This document shows, piece after piece, positions 8,530 to 17,702 of a stretch of DNA of 64,000 bases. Every line of letters begins with the position of its first letter. The stretch's first letter is position 1. Source of the stretch: Planctomycetota bacterium (GTDB taxonomy: Bacteria; Planctomycetota; J058); assembly GCA_023954375.1 (NCBI GenBank), contig JAMLIC010000026.1, forward strand, positions 62,001 through 126,000, read 5' to 3'. Below the pieces are notes generated by a model that saw only the letters and a program-made list of their open reading frames with translations, searched no databases and had not been told where the DNA came from. Both the position numbers and the translations under genes were made by a program.

Positions 8530-10417
8530 CTAGCGCTTCGCGGGTAGAGGGATCGACCTCCTCCGGGTGGTGAGCAGGCCGCGCTCGTGGAGGGCGCGGC
8601 TGATGGCTTCGCGCTCGACGTCGGCGCGCTGGTCGTCGGAGAGCAGGGCCTCCGGATGGTGTCCGCGCGTGGCGCGCGCCTCGAGCTCGCGGCGCTCGAA
8701 GACGAGGCGAAGCTCGTGGCGCTCGCCGTCTGAGATCGGTTGGCGGGCGGACCAAACTTGAGTCGGTGTCTGTTCGGCTCCGCGGACGCGGCGAAGGAGG
8801 TCGTTGCCGAGACTACAGGCGCCGAGATCGCCAGCGCTGACTCTAACCGACCTCGCGGACGGCGAACTGGAAGGCGCGCGCCTTATCAGTGGATCCCGGA
8901 CTCACAGGCGCCATTGTAGGCAGGCCAGCCCGCGGGGAGCGCAGGTGGGCACCCCGTGTTCGTCGAGGAGGTGCGCACGCCAGTTGTCCGCGAAGTGCCC
9001 TCCGTTGTCCGACTCTGGAGGACCAGCGGCGGGCCGTGCGTGGCGAAGAGCGACGCCAGCGCGTCGCGGGTCGCACGCGCGTCGGCGTGCTCGGCGACGG
9101 AGCGCCAGGAGGTGATAGCCGCTGGCGAGGTCGCGGACGGAGAGGACGTGCTTCCGCCGTCGACGCGCCGCCAGGGGACCTCGGTGTAGTCCACGGCCCA
9201 GACCGCCCTGGCGGTGCCAGGCGAGCGTCTGGGCGGTGGCGTGCCCGCGACGCGCATGTGCACCTGGTGCCGCCAGCAGAGCCTTCTCGACCCGCGGCGG
9301 GCGAGGCCTGGGGCGAGCTGCCGCAGCGACGCGACCGGCGTGAAGGGCCCAGGCCGCCGAGGGCCGCGACGACGAGGTTGCGCTCGAGGCCGTGCCGCGC
9401 TTGGGTGGCAGGGCCCAGGGCCACGGGCGCGAGGTCGAAGGTCGGCGTGGCGCTCGGCCCAGCGGCGGAGCGTGCGCCCCGAGCGGCCCAGCGACTCGCA
9501 GAAGCGGGACAGGGAGAGGCCGCACGCGTTCAGCTGGTCCTGGCCCGACGACCGCGAGAGCCAGGTGTCGCGCTGGCGCGACCACTGCCCAGGAGTCCGC
9601 GCCGGCGGCGGGCGCGGGCGCGTCGACCCCCAGCGTCGCGCCACGCGCACGCGGAGTCCGCCACGGCGTCCAGGAGCGCGACCACGGACGGCGAGATGTC
9701 ACCACGCGCTGCGGCGGCGTCGACCGGAGGGGAGGAGGGTGCGGACGCCGGGGCCCGCCGGGCAGAGGCCGCGTCAGCTCGTCGGGTGCGCCCGGCGGCG
9801 GCCTTTGGGCGGCAGCCGAGCTCGGCGCTCCGAGGGCCACCGTGACGCGCGCGCTGGCCGCTCGAGCGCCTCGGGCGGAGTAGCTCCGCCTCGAAGCTCC
9901 AGCGATCCGCGTCGCCTGTGTCGTGCTCCGCCGGCTTGCGCCCGGTGCGCTTCGGCTCGAGGTCCGAGAGCATGGCCTTCGCAGGGCACGTCCTCGACCC
10001 GTAGAAGTAGGCCTGGCTGCGTAGCCGAGCGACCGCGCCGCGTCGACCACTCGTCGTCGCTCCCGAGAGCGTGTCGAGGATGGCCTTGCACCAGTCCTTC
10101 GCCTGGTCGCTGCCGTCGAGCCTCACCGCCGATGCCTGCTCCTGCCTGTCTTGCCCGCCATGGGTGGCCTCCGCGTCGGGCAGGAGACTACGGCGCGGCA
10201 CCGACGTCCCCGGGCAGCAGGCGTGGTCGCGGCGGTGGACGAGCTGTGGAGAGCCTGGGGACAGCCGACGCCCTGGCTCCGTCGCCTGGTGAGCTCTGTC
10301 CCTCCGGGGCTCTCCGGCTCCGTCGCAGGGCTGCCTGCCCCCAGGCTTCCCCACAGCCCGCCCACCGCCGGCGCGGTCGCTGCGGATCGTCGGCTGTTCG
10401 GTCGGCGTCGTCTTCAT
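8530..10417 (-). pseudogene. Integrase-core (rve) DDE transposase, several frameshifts
   Basis: Starting near MKTTPTEQPTIRSD at 10417, pieces of one transposase can be read only by changing frame. In order come an N-terminal segment, the first catalytic Asp in WAVDYTEVPWRRVDGG, LSVRDLASGYHLL, the second Asp in PPLVLQSDNGGHF, and Glu in YNGACESGI. The C-terminal tail TPTQVWSARQPISDGER ends IPLPAKR at the TAG at 8530. The final codons overlap the element's terminal repeat, as in intact relatives. With so many frame changes it cannot make an active protein. Confidence 0.75.
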
Positions 10418-10485
10418 GGCCTCGGGTCGTGGCCAACGTGCGCGGCCGGGTCGCGAGGCGCGGGTCCTCGCGACCGACCCTGTCG

Positions 10486-10904
10486 TCAGGTCGCCGCCGG
10501 GGTGGCGGGCGCGTCGGCCGGCGCGTCGCCGGGGCGGGCGGCTCCGGCGTCCGAGGCGAGCCAGGGTGCGCGCCGTCCGGTTCCGGGCCTGCGGCGGCGA
10601 CGCTTCTTCCCGTCGCCGGTCGCGTCGCGGGGCGCCTGGGGCGCCGGGAGCCCCACGGCGCGCTGCGCGACCCGCACGAGGGCCTGCGCGCGGCGCAGCT
10701 CGCGCGCCAGCCGGTCGCGCCTGCGCTCGAGCTTCTTCGCCTCCGGCCTCGGGGACGGCTGCCGGTTGCCGGCCGCGCCTCGAGCGCCTCGACGAGGCCC
10801 TGCAGGGCGCGCCACCCAGCCGGTAGTAGCGGCTGATCGTGACGCCGATCAGCGCGCTCGGTGTCGCCGGGCGACCGCAGGCCGCTGAGGGTCTCGACGA
10901 TCAC
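10486..10904 (-). pseudogene. IS accessory ORF (HTH / coiled-coil), frameshifted
   Basis: The segment begins around VIVETLSGLRSPGDT, has a helix-turn-helix-like piece ending ISRYYRL (another frame), then GALQGLVEALEARP. A basic coiled-coil stretch follows (ERRRDRLARELRRAQALVRV) and an Arg/Lys-rich tail. The layout corresponds to the small upstream ORF that accompanies integrase-type transposases. It sits 69 bp upstream of the rve transposase at 8530-10417 on the same strand. At least one frameshift separates the N- and C-terminal parts. Confidence 0.5.
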
Positions 10905-11061
10905 GTAGGCCTTCTGCCCCGCTCGGCCGAGCCCCGATGCTCGTGCTCTCTGCTTCGGCGCGCCTGTCCTTCGGCGGTCGGCCGCGTTGCTGCCGGCGCG
11001 GTCGCGCCCGACGTCGCTCCGCTCGTCGAGGACGACGAGGCCTTCGCGTCGCGAGCGCGCG

Positions 11062-12646
11062 TCACGACGTCACCTCGTCGTCGAGGTCGCCCGCGGACGT
11101 GACGTCGTCGGGCAGGTCGTCGAGCTCCTCCACGGGGGCCACGTCGCCGTCGGCGAAGGCGGCCTCGAGGGCGTCGAGCAGCGCCGTCGAGCGAGGCTCC
11201 GGGGCGGGGTCGAGGTCCCGTCGTCGCCGTCGTCGGTCCCGCAGCGTCGGCAGGGTCACCTGGTCGAGACCGGCAGGGGCAGCGCCTGCGCGTCGCCGGT
11301 CTCGGCGCGTCGGCCTCAGTGGCGGTGAGGTCGACTGTCTCGCGGGTCCCGTCGTCGCGGGTGAGGACGACCTGCTCGCCCTCGGCGTGCAGCGAGATCC
11401 TCACGTCCCCCACGCGCCCCGTGAGGTAGAAGTCCTTGCGCGGGACCCCGTCGCGGGCCGCACCGAAGCGCGTTCTTCGCCACCCGCGCCGTCAGCGTGG
11501 CCTTCACCTCGGGCGTGGCGCCGAAGAAGCGGTCCGCCGGCACGAGGCCGCCGATGCCCTGGTGCGTGCGGGTGGAAGTTGTAGTGGTCGACGAAGTGTC
11601 CGATCCGGGTGTGGCGCGCGTCCTGCAGGTCGAGGAAGACGGCGGTTCGGCAGGCACTCGCCAGAGCGTGCCTCCCAGAAGCGCTCGCACTTGCCGAGCG
11701 TCTGGGGCGACGGGGCTTGGCGACGAGGTGCTTGATCCCGCGCTTCTCGCAGGCCTGGTGAACTGCCTTCCCGGGCGCTGGGTGGTCACGTACTGCGCGT
11801 CGTTGTCCGTGAGCACCTCGGCCGGCGCCCTGTGGCTGGCGATGGCCGCTCGGAGGACCTTCGCGGATGAGCGCGCCCGAGGCGGTGGCGTGGAGCCCGG
11901 AAGCCCACGAGGAACCGGCTGTGGTCGTCCATGAAGGCCACGAGGTGCACGCGCCGGTTCTGGCGCTTGAGCACGAAGGTGAAGAGGTCGGCCTGCCAGA
12001 GCGGCTGCTCCCGGCCTGCCCGAAGCGGCACGACGCCGCGCGGGCGGGCGGGCGCGGCGACGACCTCGTAGCCTCCTCGGCCAGGACCTTGCCGATCGCC
12101 CCCTGGCTGGCCTGAGCCCCTTCGTGCGCAGGAGCTCGTGGTGGATCCGCTCCTGGCCCCAGTCGGGGTGGGCTGCCTGAGCAGGAGGACCGCCCGCCGG
12201 GTCACCCTCGCTCATGCGGCCTCCCGGATCGGCGCCCTGTGGCCGGTCCTCGGTGCCTCCCGCCGGGCCGTGGTCGGCGAACAGCCGCTTCCACTTGTAG
12301 AGCGCGCTGGACGTGACCCCACGAGCGGCGAAAGTCGGCCCCCGGCAGCTTGCTCCGCTGCCACGAAGTCCAGGATCAGGAGCCGCTGCTCGGCCGTGAG
12401 CGTCCGCGGCCGCATGAGCTGCGTGCGGCCCTTGCTCCTGGGCTTCTTGAACGAGCCGCCCTTCGGCGTGCCCGCCAGCCTCGGCCGGCTCTCCGGCGCC
12501 TCGTCCTCGTCGAGCAGGACGACGGCCTCGTCGTCCCCCGCCTCGGCGAGGTCCTGCACGTCCTCCTGCGGGTCGTTGGTTCGGAGCTCGTCAGGGTCCG
12601 GGCCCTCCGGCTCCGGGCTGTCGGACCTGGGCGTACGCTTCGTCAC
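11062..12646 (-). pseudogene. Second integrase-core transposase, frameshifted
   Basis: The N-terminal 144 residues (MTKRTPRSDSPEPEG) are acidic, then basic, with an HTH-like start LTAEQRLLILDFVAAEQ. Further segments in changing frames give HPDWGQERIHHELLRTKGL, then LVAFMDDHSRFLVG with the first catalytic region, EVLTDNDAQYVT with the second Asp and KPRRPQTLGKCERFW with the Glu. THQGIGGLVPADRFFG and a C-terminal small beta domain (GDVRISLHAEGEQVVLTRDD) follow. This is an IS481/IS3-like DDE protein. At least three frame changes are needed, so it is inactive. It precedes the accessory ORF and the other transposase within the same terminal repeats. Confidence 0.75.
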
Positions 12647-12697
12647 ACGTCCTCCTTGAAGGCCCCGGGTGGGGCGGTCGAGGAGGAGGTCGTCCCT

Positions 12698-12955
12698 CTA
12701 CTCGTTACAGCTCAGAAATCGGCCACCGTTTCGGCGAAGGGCACAGCGGAGGAGGAACCGGTGCTGGCCCTGGTGGACGCCGCGCTGCACGGCGCCCGGG
12801 GCGTGCTGCTCGAAGCGCTCGAGGTCGACGAGCGCGAAGTACTGCGGCCCCTCGACCGCCACCGGCTGCCCCGGAGTCTGCGCGGCCGCCGTCGGGAGCC
12901 AGAGGCCGAGCAAGGCGGCGGCGCAGGCGCGCCGCGCGCGGTGGATCGGGCCCAT
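12698..12955 (-). CDS. Secreted protein fragment, cut by the IS end
   Basis: The 85-residue frame starts MGPIHRARRACAAALLGLW and has a clear signal peptide with cleavage after AQ (TAAAQ/TPGQ). The mature part (VAVEGPQYFALVDLERFEQ) is not recognised. The reading frame runs across the IS boundary at about 12745 and stops inside the terminal repeat, so the real protein was presumably longer. A good promoter (TTGACG-17-TAAACC) and a purine-rich ribosome site (GGGGGAACG) precede it, which supports a once-expressed gene. Confidence 0.5.
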   Translation of the reverse strand: MGPIHRARRACAAALLGLWLPTAAAQTPGQPVAVEGPQYFALVDLERFEQHAPGAVQRGVHQGQHRFLLRCALRRNGGRFLSCNE

Positions 12956-13004
12956 GACGTTCCCCCCTGGTGGCCGTCGCGTGGTCGCGACGACGCACTG
13001 GGGG

Positions 13005-13033
13005 GTTTAGCCGCTCCCCCGCGGAGGCGTCAA
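13005..13033 (-). promoter_or_regulatory. Sigma-70-type promoter for the 12955 reading frame
   Basis: Minus-strand TTGACG (13033-13028) and TAAACC (13010-13005) are separated by 17 bp and lie about 50 bp upstream of the ATG at 12955. This is the best -35/-10 pair I found in the window. Confidence 0.5.
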
Positions 13034-13138
13034 GGTGCTCACAACATTTCTGTGAGCGGCGCGCGCCCGTGCGCCCCAGGTCGAGGCCTGAACGCTGGTT
13101 GATGCCGCCGGCGTCCGGTGCTTGTTCGTCATCAGTTC

Positions 13139-14374
13139 CTATGAGGCGCCGTCGCGGCCCCTGAGCGCCACCAGCGCCCGGCGCTCGAGGTTGCCGAGCA
13201 ACCAGAGCTCGAGGTCGCCGAGCGCGGCGTGGCCGTGGCCGTCCGACGAGAGGAGCTCGTTTACGGCCTCGGCGAGGTGCCAGACGGCGCGGCGCGTGCC
13301 CGCGAGGCGGGCGCGGACGGCCGCGGGCGAGGCGCCGTGGGCGGTGAGCGCGAGCGCGCCGAAAGCCGCCCGCCGCGTCGCGCGCGGGCGCCGGCCAGCC
13401 AGGGAGCCTCCACGCGGCGTCGCGGGCGGGGCCGGCGCAGCGGCGGCGATGCAGCGGGCGCGTCCCACAGGCGCCGAGCGTCGTGCGGCGGCGGGCCAGG
13501 CGCGGGCGTCGGCGCGGGCGAGGCCGGGAGAAAGCCCGGAGAGGAGCCGCGCGCGCTCGCGCGCGGCGCGGTCGAGCCGCGCCGGCGCCCAGCGGCGCGG
13601 GAGCCGGCCGCCGGTGGCGAGGCGGCGCAGGAGCGCCGGGTCGAGGTCCTCGAGCGTCAGGCAGAGGGCGAGGTCGAGCGGATACTCGTGCCCCCAGGTG
13701 ACCGCGGCCAGCCCGCGGTCGTGCAGGTCGACGAAGACGTGCTCGCCGTAGAGCCCGCGCAGGGCCAGCGCCGAGAGGGTCAGCGCGCGGTAGACCTGGC
13801 TCGGGGCGCCGGGCGCGCCGCCGTCGCGGGCCGCCCAGGCGCGCAGGCCCTCGGTCTCGGCCACCCCCTCGCTCAGCCACGCCGGCGTGCCGCGCGCGCC
13901 GTGGCGGTCGAGGAGGTGGTGGTTGAGCTCGTGCGCCAGCACGTGCTCGAGCGGGCGCCAGCTCGAGGGGTCGTCGAGCAGCGGGGCCTCGCGCGCCAGC
14001 GCGGGCGACGTGGCGAAGGCGTCGCAGCCGGCGCAGTAGAAGCCGACGCACGTCCCCGCCTGCCGGGCGTGGCCGCCGCGCAGGAGCGCGTCGTAGTCGC
14101 GGAAGCGCGCGAAGTCCTCGGGGGAGCCGAACAGGTAGCAGGAGAGCGGCGCGCTGGCGTCCGGGCGGGGGAGCCCCCAGCGCTCGCACATGCCGCCGAG
14201 CACCCCCTCGAGCCACGCCTGCGCCCGCTCGGCCTCGGCCGGCGGCAGGTCGGTGACGACGCGCAGGGACGACGACCGCACCTCGCGCGGCTCGCCGCTG
14301 AAGGTGAGCTCCGGCGCGTGGCAGCCGCCCAGGCCCAGGAGCGCGCACGCGACGAAGGCGAGGCTCAGTCGCAC
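13139..14374 (-). CDS. Secreted lipoprotein metallopeptidase (gluzincin, DUF1570-like)
   Basis: From GTG 14374 the product (411 residues) begins VRLSLAFVACALLGLGGC, a lipoprotein signal with lipobox LGGC. The central part holds the zinc motif HELNH in LEHVLAHELNHHLLDRHG, followed by WLSEGVAE, whose Glu is the expected third zinc ligand. This order is that of peptidase_MA/DUF1570-type proteins common in Planctomycetota. The start codon overlaps the stop of the upstream lipoprotein gene (GTGCGACTGA), so the two are translationally coupled. The C-terminal 150 residues include an Ala/Pro/Arg-rich low-complexity stretch. Substrate is unknown; the protein should face the periplasm or cell surface. 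Confidence 0.75.
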   Translation of the reverse strand: MRLSLAFVACALLGLGGCHAPELTFSGEPREVRSSSLRVVTDLPPAEAERAQAWLEGVLGGMCERWGLPRPDASAPLSCYLFGSPEDFARFRDYDALLRGGHARQAGTCVGFYCAGCDAFATSPALAREAPLLDDPSSWRPLEHVLAHELNHHLLDRHGARGTPAWLSEGVAETEGLRAWAARDGGAPGAPSQVYRALTLSALALRGLYGEHVFVDLHDRGLAAVTWGHEYPLDLALCLTLEDLDPALLRRLATGGRLPRRWAPARLDRAARERARLLSGLSPGLARADARAWPAAARRSAPVGRARCIAAAAPAPPATPRGGSLAGRRPRATRRAAFGALALTAHGASPAAVRARLAGTRRAVWHLAEAVNELLSSDGHGHAALGDLELWLLGNLERRALVALRGRDGAS

Positions 14375-14937
14375 GCGGCCGCCCCCTCCGCCCGCGCCGC
14401 GCGCAGGACCTCGGCCTGCGCCCGCTCGGCGGCCGCCTCGGCGATCGCCTGGAGCAGCGGCTCCCAGCGCTTCGCCGCCCCGGCCACGGCGAAGTCGGCC
14501 ACGGCCTGCGCGGCGACGCGCGGGCCGCCCGGCCCGTGCTCGACCACCGCCTGCAGGCGCAGGCGCCCCGCGACCCTCACACCGCGCGGCAGCTCGGGCG
14601 CCTCGGCGCCGGGCGGCGCGCCCGGCGCGAGCGCCGCGAAGCGGCCCGACCGCAGGGCGCTCGGCCGCACCGGGCCGGGGTCGAGGGTCAGGCGCACCGC
14701 GCGCCCGTCGACCCCCGGGCTCCGGGCCAGCGCGACCTCGAGGACCTCGGCCGGGTCCACCGCGAGCAGCCGCTCGTTGGCAGCGACCGCCACCGCGAAC
14801 GGGTCGTCGCCGCGGTCCACGACCACGTCGACGCCCCGCCCGTAAGCGGCCCGCTGGTCGGCGACGACGGCGCAGCCGCCCCCCAGGGCGGCCGAGGCCG
14901 AGACGACGAGCATCGCGCACACGTTCTTCACCAGCAC
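14365..14937 (-). CDS. Lipoprotein of unknown function
   Basis: A 190-residue protein starting MLVKNVCAMLVVSASAALGG and continuing GCAVV, so a lipoprotein signal peptide with lipobox LGGGC is present. The mature part is a mix of predicted beta and helix with a segment DVVVDRGDDPFAVAVAANERLL, and ends in an Ala/Glu-rich helix. I recognise no family. It is the first gene of a two-gene unit with the metallopeptidase downstream (10-bp overlap), so it may assist or anchor that enzyme. A 158-bp region separates it from the divergent ABC permease gene. Confidence 0.6.
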   Translation of the reverse strand: MLVKNVCAMLVVSASAALGGGCAVVADQRAAYGRGVDVVVDRGDDPFAVAVAANERLLAVDPAEVLEVALARSPGVDGRAVRLTLDPGPVRPSALRSGRFAALAPGAPPGAEAPELPRGVRVAGRLRLQAVVEHGPGGPRVAAQAVADFAVAGAAKRWEPLLQAIAEAAAERAQAEVLRAARAEGAAACD

Positions 14938-15083
14938 CCCCCGGAGAGCGGCCTCACTCTAGCGCGAGCGGGCGGGTGACCTCCTCCGGGGGCGGAAGAA
15001 TGTTGCACCGTTTCGGGCGGCGGCGGCGCACGGGATCGTGCAGCGCGCGGGCCGCGGCCCTACGTCCTGCGGCGCGCACGTGC

Positions 15084-15089
15084 TAACGT
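15084..15089 (+). promoter_or_regulatory. -10 box TAACGT, leaderless start
   Basis: TAACGT ends six bases before GTG 15096 and there is no Shine-Dalgarno sequence in between, so the permease mRNA probably starts at its initiation codon. Confidence 0.4.
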
Positions 15090-15095
15090 CGCCGC

Positions 15096-16247
15096 GTGCT
15101 CGCCCTGCGGAACGTCCTGCGCCGGAAGGCGCGCAGCCTGTTCGCCGTCCTGCAGATCGCGGTGGCGATCGCCGCCTTCGTCTCGATCGTCGGCGTGACG
15201 CAGGGGCTCCGGGCGCAGTTCTACCGGATCTCCCAGGTCTTCGCCTTCGACCTGATCGTCCTCGCCCGCGGCGCCGCGAGCCCCCTCTTCTCGGCCGTCT
15301 CCTACGAGGAGGCCGAGGCCGCCCGGCAGGTGCCGGGCGTGAAGGCGGTCTCGCTCCTCGGGATCCACCTCGTGCGCCCGCCGGGCATGGCGCAGCCGGT
15401 GACGATCATGGCCGTCGAGCCGGACGGCGAGATGCTCCGCTTCTTCCCGATCGTCGAGGGGCGCGGCCTGCGCGAGGGGGACGGCGAGCACATCGTGATC
15501 GGCCGCCTCATGGCGGAGCAGCTCGGCCTCGGCGTGGGCGGCACGCTCGCGATCGACGAGCGCTCGCGCCTCGAGGTCGTCGGCCTCTTCGACACCCCCG
15601 TGGTCAAGGACGTCCCGTTCCTCGGCGGGCAGGCCCTCATGCCGCTGTCGCACCTGCGCGAGGCCTACCGCCGCCTGCCGAACATCTTGATCTGCCACAC
15701 CGAGCCCGGCCGCACCGCGCGCACCCCCGACGAGGTGCGCGAGGGGCTCGACCGCGGCGAGGCCCTCGCGCCCTCGATCGGCGAGGCGATCCCGCGCCTG
15801 CACGCGCGCACGATCGAGGGCTTCCTCGACAGCTTCAAGCAGCAGGCGGCGCTGATCGACAGCTTCGCCCTGGCGATCTCGTTCCTCGCCGCCCTCGTGA
15901 GCGCGATCGGCGTGACCAACACCATGCTCATGTCGGTCTTCGACCGCACGCGCGAGATCGGCCTCCTGCGCGCGATCGGCTGGTCGCGGCTGCGGATCGT
16001 CGCCATGATCGAGGCCGAGGGCGCGCTCCTGGCCACCGCCGGCGGCCTCCTCGGCCTCCCGATCGGGCTCCTCCTGATCGAGGCGTCGAAGCTCCTGATC
16101 CAGCTCGGCTGGCTCTCGGTGACCCTCGACCCCCTCCTCTACCTGCGCGCCGTCGGCTTCGCCGCCCTCCTCGGCCTCCTCGGCGCCCTCTACCCGGCCG
16201 TCCGCGCCGCCTACCTCCAGCCCACGGAGGCGCTGCGCTACGAATGA
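15096..16247 (+). CDS. ABC transporter permease, FtsX/MacB/LolC type
   Basis: A 383-residue membrane protein with the FtsX-family plan: a short N-terminus (MLALRNVLRRKARSLFAVLQ), one transmembrane helix at about 15-36, a ~200-residue periplasmic MacB-type core domain, then three transmembrane helices in the last 130 residues. The coupling-loop signature FDRTREIGLLRAIG and the end TEALRYE are typical. It overlaps the ATPase gene by four bases (ATGA). Such pairs drive lipoprotein release or substrate extrusion across the outer membrane side; the substrate here is unknown. The C-terminal MTEALRY-type ending and the gene pairing make the family assignment firm. Confidence 0.88.
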   Translation: MLALRNVLRRKARSLFAVLQIAVAIAAFVSIVGVTQGLRAQFYRISQVFAFDLIVLARGAASPLFSAVSYEEAEAARQVPGVKAVSLLGIHLVRPPGMAQPVTIMAVEPDGEMLRFFPIVEGRGLREGDGEHIVIGRLMAEQLGLGVGGTLAIDERSRLEVVGLFDTPVVKDVPFLGGQALMPLSHLREAYRRLPNILICHTEPGRTARTPDEVREGLDRGEALAPSIGEAIPRLHARTIEGFLDSFKQQAALIDSFALAISFLAALVSAIGVTNTMLMSVFDRTREIGLLRAIGWSRLRIVAMIEAEGALLATAGGLLGLPIGLLLIEASKLLIQLGWLSVTLDPLLYLRAVGFAALLGLLGALYPAVRAAYLQPTEALRYE

Positions 16248-16951
16248 CCGACCTCGCCGTGCGGGCCGTCGACGTCGTGAAGCACTACGAGGAGGGCCTC
16301 GTCCAGGCCCTCCGCGGCGTGTCGCTCGACGTCCCCGCCGGCGAGGCGCTGGCGATCACCGGGCCCTCGGGCAGCGGCAAGACGACCCTCCTCCACCTCC
16401 TCGGCGCCCTCGACCTGCCCACCGCCGGCAAGGTGGAGGTCCTGGGGCAAGACTTGACGGCGGTGGCCGACCTCGACCGCCTGCGCAGCGAGACGCTCGG
16501 GTTCGTGTTCCAGTTGCACAACCTGATCCCCAACCTGACGCTCCGCGAGAACGTCATGCTCCCCGCCTACCCGCGGCCGCTCTCGCGCGCCGAGCGCCGC
16601 GCCCGCGCCGGCGCCCTCCTCGAGCGGGTGGGCCTCGGCCACCGGGTCGACTTCCTGCCGGTGAAGTGCTCGGGCGGCGAGCGGCAGCGCGCGGCGATCG
16701 CCCGCGCCCTCATGAACGGCCCGCGCGTCCTCCTGGCCGACGAGCCGACGGGCAGCGTCGACTCGGCCACCGGCGCGCAGATCCTGGACCTCTTCCGCGA
16801 CCTGACCCGCGAGGCCGGGGTGACGACGATCACGATCACCCACGACGAGAAGGTCGCCGCCCGGGCCGACCGCGTCGTGCACATGGTCGACGGCCTGCTC
16901 ACCGACCTCGGCCGCCCGGCCGCGGCGCCGCCGCCCCCCGCCGGCGTGTAG
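16244..16951 (+). CDS. ABC transporter ATP-binding protein, LolD/MacB type
   Basis: 235 residues with all ABC ATPase motifs: Walker A GPSGSGKTT near residue 40, Q-loop FVFQLHNLIPNLTL, signature KCSGGERQRAAIARAL (Cys replaces the usual Leu before SGGE), Walker B VLLADEPTGSVD and switch His in ITHDEKVA. It overlaps the permease gene by ATGA, and the two form a complete exporter half-pair. The C-terminal tail is a short Pro/Ala-rich extension without known function. Family assignment is firm; transported substrate is not known. Confidence 0.92.
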   Translation: MTDLAVRAVDVVKHYEEGLVQALRGVSLDVPAGEALAITGPSGSGKTTLLHLLGALDLPTAGKVEVLGQDLTAVADLDRLRSETLGFVFQLHNLIPNLTLRENVMLPAYPRPLSRAERRARAGALLERVGLGHRVDFLPVKCSGGERQRAAIARALMNGPRVLLADEPTGSVDSATGAQILDLFRDLTREAGVTTITITHDEKVAARADRVVHMVDGLLTDLGRPAAAPPPPAGV

Positions 16952-16987
16952 CCGGCCCCGGACGCGGCGGACCCCGCGGCCGTGCGC

Positions 16988-16993
16988 TACGCT
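16988..16993 (+). promoter_or_regulatory. -10 box TACGCT, leaderless start
   Basis: TACGCT ends seven bases before GTG 17001 with no ribosome-binding sequence between them. Confidence 0.4.
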
Positions 16994-17000
16994 TTCAGGT

Positions 17001-17576
17001 GTGGCCGACACCACCCGCCGCGACCTCGAGCGCCGCGCCCGCCAGGGCGACCCGACCGCGGCCGCCCGCGCCCTGTCGGCGCGGGTGCGGGCCGGGGCCC
17101 TCACCGACGAGCGCCTGCGCCTGGCGGCCCTCGTCGGCGACGCCGCGGCGCGCCTGGCCCTCGGCCCGGCGGCCCCCGCCGAGCCCGCCGACGCCGACGG
17201 CCTGGCGGCCGCCCTGCAGGGGTTCGGCGTCGAGGCCGTCGTCCGCGCCACGGTCGCCGCGACCCGCGCCGTCACGGCGGTCGCCGACCCCCGCGCCGGC
17301 TGGGACCTCGCCCGCGCCCGCCGGGCGATGGACGCCGCCGAGGCCTGGCTGGCCTGCCCGTGCGACGCCCACGTCGAGGCCGCCCGCGCCGTGGGCCAGG
17401 CGGGCGACGAGGACCCGGCCTACGCCGAGCTCGCCCCGGCCTGGGCCGTGCTGGGGCCCGCCAGCGCCCGGCTGCTCGCGGCCGAGGTCGCGCTCAACAC
17501 CGCCGCGGGCGAGCTGGGCGACGCCGTCATGCGCCGGGGGCTGCGCCGCGCCCTGGGCGGCTGGGCGCTCGAGTGA
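17001..17576 (+). CDS. Conserved helical protein of unknown function
   Basis: A 191-residue Ala/Arg-rich soluble protein. Its N-terminal 50 residues follow a pattern I know from many large-genome bacteria: a basic helix with LERRARQGDPTAAARALSAR, then VRAGALTDERLRLAALVGD and AARLALG, which resembles short helical-repeat modules found next to signalling genes. The rest is a bundle of Ala-rich helices with a CPCD motif near residue 122. It has no signal peptide or membrane segment. It starts 49 bp after the ABC ATPase and probably has its own leaderless promoter. Function is unknown. Confidence 0.65.
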   Translation: MADTTRRDLERRARQGDPTAAARALSARVRAGALTDERLRLAALVGDAAARLALGPAAPAEPADADGLAAALQGFGVEAVVRATVAATRAVTAVADPRAGWDLARARRAMDAAEAWLACPCDAHVEAARAVGQAGDEDPAYAELAPAWAVLGPASARLLAAEVALNTAAGELGDAVMRRGLRRALGGWALE

Positions 17577-17702
17577 CCGCGCTCGCCGGCGCCGCCGGGG
17601 GGGCGCGAGCCCCCGGGTGAGCGTCCTCACACATCGCGTCCCGGCGCCCCCTCCGGGGCCACGTTGGCGCGCCCGGATCCGATCTGCTTACATCGGGGGC
17701 CC

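Larger units (their letters stand above)
8501..12745 (-). mobile_element. Decayed 4.2-kb insertion sequence (or two fused elements) with imperfect terminal repeats
   Basis: The left end (TGTGCTCCCCACGAA, 8501 onward) and the right end read inward (TGTGCCCTTCGCCGAA, from 12745) form long imperfect inverted repeats. The similarity continues through GCCGRTTTCT and GTAGAGGGA(T)CGACCTCCTCC to about 8565 and 12675. Ends of the form TGT...ACA are usual for IS3/IS481-type elements. Inside are three minus-strand transposition genes, all broken by frameshifts. No target duplication is recognisable, and the flanks differ (RHS core on the left, a secretory protein on the right), so a deletion or rearrangement probably accompanied the insertion. 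Confidence 0.65.

Noticed and set aside
3756..12745. A composite transposon bounded by the two IS elements, carrying the toxin cassette
   Set aside because: The two elements are unrelated in ends and transposase, and the first has its own target duplication, so they moved independently.
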